This document shows positions 13,986-26,110 of a stretch of DNA of 64,000 bases, piece after piece; the stretch's first letter is position 1; every line of letters begins with the position of its first letter. Below the pieces are notes generated by a model that saw only the letters and a list, made by a program, of their open reading frames with translations, was not told the origin of the DNA and did not search any database. The translations under genes and the position numbers were made by a program. Origin of the DNA: Mesaphorura yosii (taxonomy: Eukaryota > Arthropoda > Collembola > Poduromorpha > Tullbergiidae); the NCBI GenBank assembly GCA_009869945.1, contig WIXG01000241.1:58575-122574 (forward strand), written 5' to 3'.

Positions 13986-14480
13986 AACCCTGTCGAATCA
14001 ACAAAACTTGGTCTTGGGAGACTCTTCCTGCAAATGTCTTTTCGCCCATTCCAACAAAATATCCCGCTCCGAGGAGAAACCGCCTAATGTGGTCTTAATG
14101 CTTTGCGTTTCTGTGCTAAATCACAAGCTACGCTCCCAAGCAATCATCCAAGGCGTACGGGCACTTCGAATACTTCGAAAGCGCAAGGCACCGACTCGAA
14201 ATCGTCGTGTCAAAGTCGAGGCAGCCAAGGGCCAAAGCACTGATGCCAATCGAGTCAGGACGTCGAAACTGCAAACAATTTTGAAATCGCTGAGATTCAT
14301 GGGCTCCAAGCTGTAAAATGTCTAAATATGGCCAAGGCATGGCTCCTCTCCAGGCTAGAGCTTAATGCTTAAGTAATAACGTGAATAATTTATTTGTTCA
14401 ACGTTCAACACAAATAATAAAACGTAACAATGCTAATTTAGTAAATTTAGTATTAACAATTAAATGGCATTGACATGGAG
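13986..14480. other. Intergenic spacer between convergent loci
   Basis: An AATAAT/AATAAA-like cluster near 14410-14425 fits a 3' end for one of the flanking transcripts. The open frame at 13948-14316 has no recognisable domain. Confidence 0.35.
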
Positions 14481-16718
14481 TTATCGGCCGCGCATGTTGG
14501 AATTGATCACTTTAACCAGGCTCGTGAACGGCGACACCAGTCTCGTTATCGAGAACCCTGTCACCTTTTCAGCAGGGATTTGGTCTTGTTGTGGCCGATA
14601 CTTGTACTCTTGGTGTTCCTCTTCTGCTTCGAATCTGGCACCGGCCGAGCTGGAGCTGTTGAATGTTGACGACGTGGAGTTGGATGCAGCCACTGAAGGA
14701 GTGCCGAACCGGAAGGACGGAAAGAGAGCTTGCGGCTGTTGCTGCTGCTGAGTTTCTTTGGTGCCTGACGCTGACTGTTCAGGCACTTCTCTGCGGTACA
14801 GAGTGGCCCAACCAGACGACTGGCTGAAGATATTATGACCAGGGTGAGGTTCGGGAGGTGGTGACAAAGGTCGGCCTCCGATTTCTGTCAGAAGTTGCTT
14901 CTTCGGAGGCTGTGGCCAGCCCCAGCCTTGATGCTCCTGCTGGCCCTTCTTCTTCTTCTTCTTGTTCTTCTTCTTTTTGTTTTTCTTCTTTTTATTTTTC
15001 TTGTTTTTCTTCTTCTTTTGCTTGGGTGGCTTTGGTTTCTTCTTCTTCTCACCGCCTCCTTCATTCCAACCGCCTTGCTGCTGTTCTAACGCCTCGTCGT
15101 CTTCGTCGTCCTCGACTACATCGGTGTCGTCATCTTCCTCAAGACTCACATCTTCCAGGTCGTCCCCATAGTCATTGGCAGACGGGTTTTCCAACTCCTC
15201 TTCTTCGTCATACGTGTCTCGCGACTGATCGTAATTCTCTTCGTCCTGTTGGAATTCGTGCTTGGTTGGGCGCTTGGCTGGTTTCTTTTTTATCTTGGCC
15301 GCCTCGAAGATTGGAATCTGCGTGGAAGGCGCCGTGGTGGTGGTTGTGCGTTCGGTGGTGGTTGTTGTGGGGTAACTCTTTTTGCTTTGGGGTTTCGGTG
15401 CGGTTGCGGTCTTGTAGTTGAGCCGCGGTGGTCTCGTCTTGGAACCCTTCGACCTGCTGCTTGTGAGCTGGTACTCGTAAGCAACCACTTCTGGCCGGAC
15501 TGTCGTTGGACGAAGCTTTTCCTTCTTCGTGTTTGCAGTGACTGGTCGCCGAGTCTTCTTCCTGACTGGCTCCCGATCGTGCGAACTCAACACGTGATCC
15601 GTGGACAAGAATAGATCCTCCACATCAATAATCTTGATGTCCTCATTCTCGACTTCATCCTCATTCTCGTTTATGATGATTGGCGGTGGCGGGTACGGCG
15701 AAGTGCCGACAGGGGCAGGGGCAACTTGACCCAACTGAGGCTCCAATTCATCGTCAGTATATACTGCATGAGTGATGGGACTGGCAGTTGCTTTCTTCAC
15801 GAGCAACTGCACTTTTACGTCCTTTTCCTCTTCCTTCGGCGTTTCTGCGATGGGAGCCTCAAAATTGTCTGAGGAAAGCGCAGAAACTGCTTCGCTTCCC
15901 ATAACATTCGAGTCTTCCTGAAGTGAGATGAAGATTTGCTTGAATGTGAACCCACAGCCTTCGATTGCGTTGCAGTTCTTCACACTCTTTGAAGCCAATT
16001 CACGTGCTACTCGGACCTGAACAAAGCAATACGTAACAATCAGCGTCAGAGAAGTCAGGTTACGAAAGTTCTGATTTGGCTTACTGTTAGTTCCTGGTTA
16101 ATCGGTGTCCAATGTCGTTTTCCCTTCTGCTGCTGGACAGCCACGGCTGGCGAGAGAGTGGGTTTCTCAATGATTGGGACTCCGGTGTCGAACAATGACG
16201 CCTTCCTATCGGGCTTACTCTCCTTGGCTTTTGGTTTCTCCTGCTTCTTTACCGGTGCTGCAGTAGGTTTCTTAACCACTTCCTCAACAGTTGATTCGTT
16301 TGATTCATCAGAGCTCGTGCTTTCGTCCAAATCGTCGTCATCATCCGCAGCGGACGATTTGGACTTGATCGGCTTGTCGTCAAGTTCTGGAAGTCTATTA
16401 ATTAGCATTATAGTAATTACCAATAAAGTTTCTGCTTTCAATGCGTATGTCGCAGCCAACTTACTCGTACGTCTGGAAATACTTCCGGAGCAGATGCGCT
16501 TGGTTTGCGTATACTGCAGCTCCAGATTGGGTGTTGGATTGAGCCTGAATTCCACACAGCAGCTTAGCCAGGCAGTTGGCTCGCTGAAGGTAAGGAATCC
16601 GGAGCTTCATGTTATTCTTGGCGCGAGCGTCTGCTCCATTGGAAAGTAGCACGACCAGGACGGTGAGGAGAAAGACTAGGAGCAATGAACTGCGCTGGCG
16701 AAGATGGACAGACGCCAT
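14481..16718 (-). CDS. Secreted low-complexity protein with acidic and polylysine tracts
   Basis: Three exons (16718-16465, 16394-16085, 16016-14481) give 699 aa. Residues 1-32 form a signal peptide with a long Leu/Val core ending before ADARAKNN. The first exon has two cysteines seven residues apart (NCLAKLLCG). The start of exon 3 has another pair (NCNAIEGCGF). This spacing recalls the insect DM4/12 family, interrupted here by an acidic Ser/Asp insert, but that match is tentative. The remainder is compositionally extreme: a Thr/Pro/Lys stretch, an Asp/Glu-rich block, then an almost pure Lys/Asn tract (roughly residues 505-545), and a Gln/Pro/Ser-rich tail. No catalytic motif is seen. It is likely an extracellular or matrix/cuticle-associated protein. 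The gene model is strong because all three phases agree; the function is unknown. Confidence 0.75.
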
Positions 16719-17894
16719 CTTGGCTCACACTGGAGTTGGCTGGAATTCGGGAAGTTCAGAGGCCCAATAGCCCAGAGAGGCTAATCTTTTAACACGGGCA
16801 TTGCGGACTGAGTTCTTTTGTAAAGCGCTGACCAACGACTGACCAGCAGCTTGACGGCTGCGTATCGCAGGAAGTGGCCCATGGGAAATAAAAGAAATCT
16901 ATCCGTTAATATGTTACTGTGATAATGACCCACGCTGATCGCCATCACCCCATTGCAGTGTTACCCATTGTGCATTGACGCATTGTACCAGGGCAATTTG
17001 ACTCATAAATACAGCCACAGCCACGTCCAATCTGCAGTGCCGATGCTGAGTCAATTGCCAAGTGAAAGTGGTTTGGCGAGTTTGTTTCCTTCTCCGTCTC
17101 TGTCTTCGCATGTGCCTGCGTCTGCAGGACGACTACGACGCGTACTGCACTGACAGACGCGAGCTTCGAAACAACGTGATGAATTGTTAAAAAGTGAAAC
17201 TTGACGCAGACGCATTTAATGATGAAGTTCAAGTTCAAGCCAGGTACGGTCAAAGTCAAATGGCATCTCATCGGAGTCAGCAATCAGCGTACGTCTCGCG
17301 TCTTATGATCGAAGTTCTGACCAAAACTCTCATTTTCATCATCATCTCACATGACCGTTCATCAGAGCATTTGATGCCAAATCTCAGTCAAGGAGTTGTT
17401 CATTACATCTTCATTTAGGCAATGAAAAACCAGAGACCAAACAAAAGTGACAGTGACAATAACACAATAAATTGTCACTTCGCGTCGAAGAAAGTGTCCT
17501 CAATCAAGAACGTCGAGTCATTAGGCAGTGGCAGCATTGAGGAACAAGTGCACCATGACTTCACTTAAATGACTTATGACGTGGTCTAATTTGCAGTTTG
17601 TACACTTATACGGCAAGTCAAAGGAATTGTCGTAGAAATTTTAGCGATAAGTTCACTAATACACGGCGATAAAAATCACTAATGCACGGTTTTGTCTTGC
17701 GTCGTCTTACTTTTAGATATAAAATCAATAGCCTAGCCGTAGTCGTAGCGTACCATAGCCGCACTTGGCATTCGCTTGGCTTAAAGCCATAAATGACCTT
17801 GAATTTAAGCCTACGCTCTCGCTTACTGGAGTTATGTAACATTTAAAATCAGAGTCTGAAAGTACGACAACGGAGGGTAATTCAACTAACCACA
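16719..17894. other. Divergent intergenic region
   Basis: It lies between two genes transcribed away from each other, so both promoters should be here. A TATAAA-like motif occurs near 17717 and a short CAG/GTC-rich stretch near 17060. The small open frames are unsupported. Confidence 0.35.
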
Positions 17895-19377
17895 ATGAGA
17901 TTTAGATACTCTTTACGACTGATGCAGCTCCTGCCACTCATTTCGATTTCGACTCCATCGCTCTCGTCGTCGTCGTCGTCGCTTAGTCACAGCAGTCACT
18001 GTCCCAGAAACGCAAACGTGATGAGAAACATGTCAACGACAATCCAGCCTACTCAAGAGGCGAGGGTCAAGATGATGGAGCTTCTGGACAATAATCACTG
18101 CGAGTTTGACATCAATTACTACCAGTTTTTCGCCAACCACATGCCACACGCGCTCTGCTCACTGTATAGCTTGGGAGGTAAGACCTGCAGCCCGAATTTT
18201 TGTACAGTGGCAGGCCAAATTAATAAATTGTTGATCCTATTTTTAGCATCAGCTTCCAGGCTCGAGGAATACTACAAATGGTATGCTGAGAGATTAGTTC
18301 CGCTGAGAGAACCGAAGTTCATTGTCACAGATGATGACTGGACTTCGTATTTAGGAAACTTGTAGTAAGTGGCCATTTACCATCGCAATTATCAGTAGAC
18401 ATTGAAGCAAAGCATGTAATTGACATTATCTGCATACTTTCAGCGCCTACGCTGAGATGCTGGACTTCTTTGACAAGAAAGTGACTGCGTACGGCATCCA
18501 AAAATCTCTCGATACTTATTTACCACGGCTAATCCCCGGAATGATTGGCGAAGCTCTTCACCCTCTCATTCACATCGGATATGCAGTCGAGTACGAGCTC
18601 CCACGTGTGCTCGCGGAGGGTTTGGCGTATGCATGCACTGGCTATCATGAAGGTGGAGAGATAATTGACAATCTACCCCAGCCAGAACCTGCGCCTTCAT
18701 CAGATTCATCCAATCACGCGGTAACCGTGCTGGAACTCCTGAACCAGTTGAGATCGCTTGAAATCACCGAACAGTTTCGAAAGACTGGTGTCTCCGAAGA
18801 TTTGCAAACGATTCTCACAAAATACGGCACGCAAATCAAAGGTCTACTCGCTTCTTGGGATGTTCATCCATACGAGTCCAAGTTGAATGAACTCACACAT
18901 GCAACGATTTTGGCATTCTTCGGCTCTTATCGCCACAAGTCTCTGGGATTCTTCATGGCACACACGTTCACTGGAAACCACGCCGTGCGAGTGTTGCTTC
19001 CATACTTGAAGGAGGACACACAAAAGGCAAGACTGCTGAAGCTAAATTTGCTTGCACTGCTCGGAGTCTACACGGTTGAAGGTCGGCCTGAATTCAGTGA
19101 GGAAGTCATCCAAAAATACGTGGAAGAAAAGGTGAAGGTGAAGAACATTGATTGGGTTGAGATCATCGCTCAAACAATCGACTGCGAGGACGAACACGAG
19201 ATCAAAGTGGTGCGATCGCTGCTTGTGATTAAGGAATCCGTCCCAGACGAGGTTATCTCCCATAAACTTCTCGATCAGTGTGCGTACTTGATGGCCAACA
19301 CGATTCAGCACGAGAAGGAGTGGATTTTTGATGGACCCGGATACTTGAGCCAAGACAAATACGACAACAAAGAGTAA
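17895..19377 (+). CDS. Questin-oxidase-like protein (DUF4243 family)
   Basis: Three exons (17895-18177, 18247-18364, 18444-19377) give 444 aa. The family signature HPLIHIGYAVEYELPRVLAE, followed by a second block with THATILAFFGSYRHKSLGFF and a Val/Leu-rich helix, matches the questin oxidase / AflY group (DUF4243). In fungi these enzymes perform Baeyer-Villiger-type oxidative ring cleavage in polyketide pathways; animal members are uncharacterised. The first 35 residues are hydrophobic and Ser-rich (possible targeting sequence). An internal ATG at 18028 (MSTTIQ) would give a shorter protein starting just before the conserved part. An AATAAAAT signal lies about 70 nt after the stop. Three ordinary introns show it is a resident nuclear gene, not a bacterial contaminant. 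Confidence 0.85.
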
Positions 19378-19925
19378 CAAGTACAAATATGCACCTGGTT
19401 TCGCATTTCGCTGTAATAACAGTTTTATTTTGCTTTTGCCGAGTTGTAATAAAATAGGTGTAATTACAATTTACAATTACAACCTTATAACTTTTTATAA
19501 CTAAACACGAGTACAGAGGTAGGTACAAAATCAAGTATTAAGGCAACAGGAAGGGCAAGTGAAGTAGCTCGTTTCATTGAAAGTCGGCCAACTTAAAATC
19601 AACATTTAAAATATTGTAAGTAAAAGTGAAAGAAGTAAAAGTATTAATCAAGCGCAATCTGCACTGGCCTCACCTGTATTCAGTAATTCTAAACTCATCA
19701 AGTTTAACTGGCAAGTTATAAGCCATACCTTCCAATTTAAATTGCAATCGCTGTATGTATAAAGGTAAAGGAATTTCTGAAAATTAAAATACTGAGTGCT
19801 TAAATATTATCTGAACCTAGTACGTATTACGTATACTCAAGAAGGATTCTAGGATTTTAAATTCGCGTCCATCGACTCGTCGCCCTCATCGATTTTGCTT
19901 GAAATCATCTTCACCTCGCCACTCG
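19378..19925. other. Spacer between convergent genes
   Basis: AT-rich sequence with an AATAAAAT poly(A) signal for the plus-strand gene near 19449. The 3' untranslated region of the minus-strand zinc-finger gene occupies the right side. No coding signal. Confidence 0.45.
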
Positions 19926-22192
19926 CTACTGATCGTATTCCGAGTCGCCACCGTTGTTCATCGGCTCTGGCTCCAACTCCAGAACTTGGCCATGAGTCTG
20001 ACGCTGATGTTGGCGAAGTTGGTCTTTTCGTGAGTACACCTTGTCACACGCGACACACGCATACCGCTCGTGGCCAGAGTGCAGCTTCATATGGCGTTTG
20101 ACGTGCTCACGGCGAGTAAACTCCTTGAAACAGATTCGGCACTGCTTATCATGGACAATTCCATCTGGACCGAGCACGCCTGCGACGCCAGCCTCCTCCA
20201 TTGCAGCAGCAGCGGCGCTGGTGGACGACGTTGGCATGATGGAGGTTTGAGCCACGGTGATGGTGTTGGAGATTGGCGTGGATGCGACGGATCGGTGCAT
20301 ACTGATGTGCCGCTTCAAGATCTCCCGGTTGGAAAAGAGTTTGTAGCAAACTGGACACTGGTTGGTGCCTCCGTCATTGGCGGACACGTTTGAAGCATTT
20401 ATGTGAGCTGTTGGACGTCCTGTTGCACGATGACGAATCGAATAATGGCGAGCTAATTCCTCGGTGGTACGAAACGAGGTAGGACACAATCTGCAGGTCA
20501 CGTAGTTGGTCGCCGTGGTTGGAGCTTGTGGCCCTGGTTTAACTGTCAACGAAATTTTTTGCATACATAACCTAGACAGACATTACAAGGTCTTGAGCGT
20601 TTGGGCTTGATAAAGCTTGCAATTTACCCAATGGAGCGGCTTGCGGTCCGCGAGTTCCAGGAGGCATCAATTGGCCGTGCTTCGCTTTCATGTGATGGTT
20701 CAAATTCTTTCTCCAGTTGTACGTGATTCCACATAGGTTACAGCGATGAGGGCGAGGGTGGCCACCAGACACTGAAACGACATGAACTTCATTCAGGTGA
20801 TAAATTAAATAAAAGTTATCACGTTAGAAACTTGAAGTCGAGTCTGTCGAGTCTTACCCATTCCGCGTGGCACAGGTCCAGGCCTGGGTCTCATAAGACC
20901 GCCGTGCAGACCGATCCGACGTTGCACCTGCGCAACCCCTTGCCTTTGATGAAGCATTCGCTGCTGTTGCTGTTCATACTCCACTCTTGGACGTGCCTGT
21001 GCTGCGGCATTCTGGAGGGGACCGTAGTCGTCCTCGTGCTTCTTTTTGTAGTGCTTGGACAAGTTATCCTTTCGCGCATACCCGATGCCACAGATGGGAC
21101 ACTGGAATGTCACGGTGGAGGCATGTGTGTTGTAGTAATGGCGCATTAAGTTTCTTCGCGATAAACACTCCACTTGGCAGACGGGGAACAGTGGGCATTG
21201 ATGTTTCCCGGTAGCCTTAATGATCTTGTACTCTATGCCGTTGTCACGCTGGCCCTTAACAGAGAAGTAGGCACTCTGTGCTTGTTCGTCTTCACTGCCT
21301 AAATTAACGAATCAAACAGAATCAAATAAGAATGAGAACTTAAGCCATAATTGTGCAAGTTCCAATAGGAATTCATCAATCAATTACCTGCTTCAAACTC
21401 ATTATCGTTACTCTGATCATCGTCATCCATGTCCATACTGTTGTCGTCTCCGTCATCGACTCCCATACCGCCCTGGGACATGTCGTTGGTGTCATCATCT
21501 TGATCGGACTCGTCCAGGTAAATCTCGGGTTGAATGGTCATGGCCACGTTCTCTCCGTCTTCGTCTTCATCGTCACCAAGCCCACCAGCGTAGTTGGTGG
21601 ACTCTTCTTCGTTATCGGTCTTGGTAGTTTCAAATATGGACGTCGAAGGCTGAATACTAGACACATTGGCAGTGGACTCGTCCAAGGTATGCTCCTCGTC
21701 GTCTTCATCGTCGAAGTCGTCACCTGCCAGTGCAATCATACTGGTGCTGTTCAGTCCTCCTTTCCAGGCACTGGAAGTGTCCAACAGCAGAGATTTGTCA
21801 TCGTACTCATCCAATTTGAGATCTTTCCTGAGGATACTCATCTCTTTAACCAGCACGTCAATTCTGCCGTCCAGTCTCGTGATTTCTTGTGACGAAATGT
21901 GATTTGCTTGATCCGCATTCGGCTGTTCAGCAGACGAAGGCGGAGGCTCCGTGGGCTCAGACTTCACCTCAGAACTCGACTTTACTGATGTTCCATTCGT
22001 ATTGTTGTTACTCAAATTCTTCTGCGCTTGCTCCAATTGTTCAATCTTCAAATTGAGCTCGTTGAACTGAGACTGAAATTTTAGCATATTCAGCTGGACT
22101 TGCTCAAGAATACGGAGAACGATGTCTTCTTGGGGTTGAGCCCCCGCGCCCGTGCCTCCGCCACCACCGCTTCTGGCCATGACCGTCGCCAT
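19926..22192 (-). CDS. C2H2 zinc-finger protein with acidic coiled-coil N-terminus
   Basis: Four exons (22192-21388, 21298-20858, 20771-20628, 20542-19926) give 668 aa. The first exon encodes a glycine-rich start, a coiled-coil segment (LRILEQVQLNMLKFQSQFNE and following), a Ser/Pro-rich stretch and a long Asp/Glu-rich region. Seven C2H2 units follow: a degenerate first one, then CPICGIGYARKDNLSKH, CNLCGITYNWRKNLNHH, CRLCPTSFRTTEELARH, CPVCYKLFSNREILKRH, CRICFKEFTRREHVKRH and CVACDKVYSRKDQLRQH. It probably binds DNA in the nucleus; the target is unknown, and no BTB, KRAB or ZAD domain is visible. The ATG at 22192 is chosen because the longer frame has only a GTG upstream. The exon 3 to 4 junction uses a donor at 20627 because reading through meets a stop at 20572. 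Confidence 0.85.
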
Positions 22193-23404
22193 TACGTTTA
22201 TCACTTGATTCACAACTGATCACACTGGTTAAGATTACCTCTCGACGGTTTCCTAGTTAAGTTGAACACAAATCAGCAACTACAATTACTTAACGAACGT
22301 TATCGTGCTAATTTTAGTGAAAGGTAAGTAGGAAGGGTTTGGAGCGTCGCTGCGTACGTGAAAACGAAAGGAAGTCGAAGTGAAGAATGAAGGCTACTCG
22401 ACTCAAGCCAAAGTGAACTTGAGTTTGAAATGGAGCGCCCGCAGTGGACTGTATTGGAGGCTCTTTGTACGCTCCGCACACTGCATAACGCACAGACAGG
22501 AACGGATCAGCAGAGGCGGAGTGTGTCGTTTACCGTATGGCGTGAGTGGTGAGTGTGGTGTAGCGGAGCAGAGTCGTTGCAGGCTCAACTCAGCTAGGCG
22601 CTCACACCGACACTCACGACTCACACAATCGCTGCTCTTCTCCTTCCAGCATCAGTATGCAGCCGAAGCAGCCAGACGGAAGGAGTTTCACAATCACCCT
22701 TCTTTCGCTCAATGAGTTACCAGTTGCCAGGTCCTCTGCTCTGTACTCCACCGCCACCATCCAAGGCTCATTGCAGTTGTTGCTTAAAGCTGCGTAGCGT
22801 GTCGTACTCCTGCTTACTGATGAATTGACAACGACAGCATCAACAGAAGGGGCATCATGACACCGATAGACACTCCAAGTCGGCGTCAACACCGACATCG
22901 TAATTCGCAATGAAGAATTTTCATGACGCATTTTGATTTCTGGCAGGATTGACCTTTTGCTTTTGACATGACCTTACGACCCACTGACTTCAAGCAGGGA
23001 GGTTGCAGATCGGCAGAAGAATGATATCACAGATATGTTTCGCCAGTATTATACTTAGAAGATCATCATCCCTGAACCACTTACGTATTAAATGTGCGAA
23101 CTAAAATAACCAATCATTTGGAGTCTCTGCTGAAGTATTAACTCAAAGATTCTGTACCACGCAGTAAACAGGAAACCCAAAGAATCCATACTACTATTTT
23201 TAGAGAACGTAGTCATCATAGAACGTAAACGTATTGATGTGCTCGAAGAATCGAACTACACTCGTAAAGTTGTGGTCCAGTTTCGTTTATCAATTGACGT
23301 TCGAGATTTATTCGCCTTAAAGTTAGTTGAGTCATTTCATTCTGCTTCTGACATTTTGTGTCTAGCTTTGCTTCTAATTAAAGTTTGACTTTAGTTTTCG
23401 AGAT
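22193..23404. other. Divergent intergenic region
   Basis: It separates the zinc-finger gene (-) from the lectin-collagen gene (+). The minus-strand frame at 22614-22931 shows no domain and no splice partner. Promoters for both neighbours are expected here but no clear motif was found. Confidence 0.35.
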
Positions 23405-24963
23405 ATGAAGTTAAAAATCCTTTTGCTGATATTGTCGATTGGGGCTGGATTAATTGATTCAGGTAATGAATTCTGGTATTGAGATTTTGTCCATTCGTGC
23501 CTTGACGTGCCATGTGTCATTGTTATCCTTTTACAGTCACCAGCTCCACGGCAGCTTCCCTGGCCACCGCCCTGCGGCCTCGCGACCGTCAGGTCATTTG
23601 TGAAGGCGAAGATTGGGTTCCGTACGAGAACGCCAAGTGTTTCAAGCTCATAAAGCAGTACTCGCCGAAGCGGGCGTCGAATGAAATCTGTGCAAAGGAG
23701 GCTCTTCCAACTGAGGCCTATCCGCCACAACTCCTGTCCATCAAATCCGAAGAGGAGCAAGTGTTCATTCTCAACATGCTCGCAAATGTCACACATGCAC
23801 CGATTAGCGTGTGGATTGAAGGCGAACGCGAACGATACAACAGCACTCTGAACAACATGGGCCGCTTCATCTGGCCCGAGACTGAAACGGAGCTGCCGTA
23901 CACGAACTGGACACGCGGGAGTCCATCGAACGTGGCGTTCCGGGCCTGCATAGAGATTCCATTCAGGTACTCGACGTACACTCGGACAGGAAGCGGAGAA
24001 TGGCTGGACGTGTCCTGTGACAAGGCTAATTGGATGATTTGCGAGAAGGCACAAGTCTTCACCCTGACACAATGCCACCAGAGCATACTCGCCATTTTGA
24101 AAGTCCTTGACGGTAATTCCATTTACGTGCATCGTAAACTTTCATTCAAACTTTGCAATCTGAAATTTTCAGAAACGAGTCAAGTCCTGCTTGAGACAAG
24201 GCGTGAATTGAACCATACGAGGAGACAACTGGAAGAAGTGCTGGATAATAGCTATTATCTGACGAATCAAGTCAATAGTTTGAAAATAAATATGACCAAC
24301 ACGAAGCGAAAATCAGGTACACACCCATGATTGAATTGCAACGCAGGAAACTAATGAAGGCCACAGTTTCGTTTTACAATGAAGGCTTTGGAGGAGGGGT
24401 TGGGTTGCCGGGCCCGATAGGTGAACCCGGACCTCCGGGGCTCAATGGATCGCCAGGGCTGGACGGAATGCCTGGAAAGCCTGGAATGAACGGAGCACCT
24501 GGCCAGAAGGGCGAGAGAGGAGACATGGGACCGCAAGGGCCAGCTGGAGTTCGTGGGCTTCCAGGAGTCCAAGGTGAACGTGGGCCGATTGGGCCTCCTG
24601 GAATGAATGGCCCACCAGGCAGCCCTACCACAAGATACCTACACCAGAAAGCGGTACGCGCCTAATCTTTTCATCTTCGCACAGCTCTTGTCCAGTGATA
24701 CGCTTTCTTTGTTAGGGTGTGGCTTCGGAAAGTTCAGCCTCCAAGCCAGGCGAAGCCTCGACCCGAGGTAACCCCATGCATGACCCCAAGCATTAACGTA
24801 TGGCTTATTTTTGTGCTTATTTGCAGTAAACGAGTTCCACTTCGCCGCCTGCGACAACCACTGTCCATCGTCCTCATTCTACTGCGGAGGTTGCTGCCAA
24901 ACTCATGATTATGCTGATGGGTTCTGTAAAGCTGGAACCTGCACTTGCCTCGTCCAAAAATAG
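23405..24963 (+). CDS. Secreted C-type lectin / collagen / cysteine-rich protein
   Basis: Six exons (23405-23462, 23537-24112, 24173-24316, 24367-24653, 24716-24767, 24827-24963) give 417 aa. Residues 1-19 are a signal peptide. A C-type lectin-like domain spans about 30-190, with [20 protein letters not shown] and the closing [10 protein letters not shown]; the canonical EPN/QPD calcium-sugar triplet is not seen. A short coiled coil ([18 protein letters not shown]) follows, then 25 uninterrupted Gly-X-Y collagen triplets. A Ser-rich linker precedes a C-terminal domain of 42 residues with eight cysteines ([21 protein letters not shown]). The coiled coil and collagen suggest a secreted trimer. 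Collectins place collagen before the lectin domain; here the order is reversed. Likely role: pattern recognition or extracellular matrix. Exon 4 uses the acceptor ending at 24366, the only one giving an open frame. Confidence 0.85.
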
Positions 24964-26110
24964 ATTAGCATTCTGACTCTGACGTCCAAGTTAACGCGTA
25001 GTTTATCGGTGGTCAAGTATGGCATCATCAGAATGTCGACCGCCGACCATGCAAAATTTGATTAGTAGCTTCAACGAGAAAATTTGATTAGTAACACTCT
25101 GAATCTGAAGGAATAGCCTTCTTTGTTTTGAATTTCTGTTAATTAAGTTCGTTAATTACGGTACGTGTTAAATTGTTAACAAGGAAAGCGAATGTTTCCC
25201 TTACTGTCCACTACCTTTGACCAGCTAGGAAGTTTCATTGATTGCTTACTTTATGAAACGTAACTGATCAACTTAGCGCTTAATAAATCAATCGATATTC
25301 TCAATATACCCAAAAACTCGTTACGCTTCGGGGGAAAATTTATGTCCACAAAGGAGGGCGTACGATACGACGACGTCAGTCTGGAATCTCGATAATTAAG
25401 TTCAAGTACGACAGTCCGACTCCAAGGTGGAAGTTATTGTAACCTTCGTTTCAAGGGTTAAAACAGCCATGTTCTTTTGCAAGCACAGTACGACAGAATT
25501 GCTAGGAAGCAGGTAAACCTTGTTCTTGTCTCGCCTACAAGCCACGATATGCTGACCAAGTACGAGTTGGAACGTATCGAGTTTTATGCAAGCGCTACGA
25601 GCCGCGTGATTTCGCTGGGTCGGTGAGTTCTACTCGATGGAAAAGAAAGCAAAGAATACATTGATCAGCTTCCTCATTTCTGGGACAATGAACGTTCTGT
25701 TAACAGTGAAGTAGAAGCACGGAATCATAAGCCAGAACGAAGTCATAGTTGGGGATTTTGTTGATTGACGGCACAAAATATGAATGCACCATAATTGTAT
25801 GCCTGTCTGTAATAAAAGTGAACCTGTATTTACGTTCCGTTTTCACAAGTCTCGAACGCGAAGGCAGAAATCAAGATCCTTCAATGTTAAGAACTCCTAA
25901 GCAACCTTGACAGAAATAGAAGCGATATTTATTGCCCTAACAGACGACATGCTCGATTTCCGTCTCATCAAACAAATTATTTAATACGGCAAGTCGTTGG
26001 AGTTGTGCAGGTGGCTGAACTCATCTTTTATGCACTTTGCATGGAATTGAGCTCAAAGTAAACGGCGACATAAAGATCCTTAGTTCAAAGTCGCGGAAGT
26101 CACGATTATC
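24964..26110. other. Intergenic region with unclassified open fragment
   Basis: No gene could be supported. A plus-strand frame around 25510-25620 (contains HDMLTKYELERIEFYASA) ends at a donor-like CG|GTGAGT, but no partner exon or family was recognised. It may be a remnant of an old gene or transposon. Confidence 0.3.

Noticed and set aside
13948..14316. Plus-strand frame of 122 residues
   Set aside because: It overlaps the last supported exon of the decayed zinc-finger locus in another frame and shows no domain.
14858..15421. Plus-strand frames rich in Leu, Ser and Phe
   Set aside because: They are antisense to the acidic and polylysine tracts of the minus-strand gene and have no signals of their own.
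22614..22931. 105-residue minus-strand frame
   Set aside because: No domain, no splice partner, promoter-region location.
24374..24631. Minus-strand Gly/Pro-rich frame resembling collagen
   Set aside because: It is the reverse complement of the true collagen triplets; GGX/CCX repeats read collagen-like on both strands.
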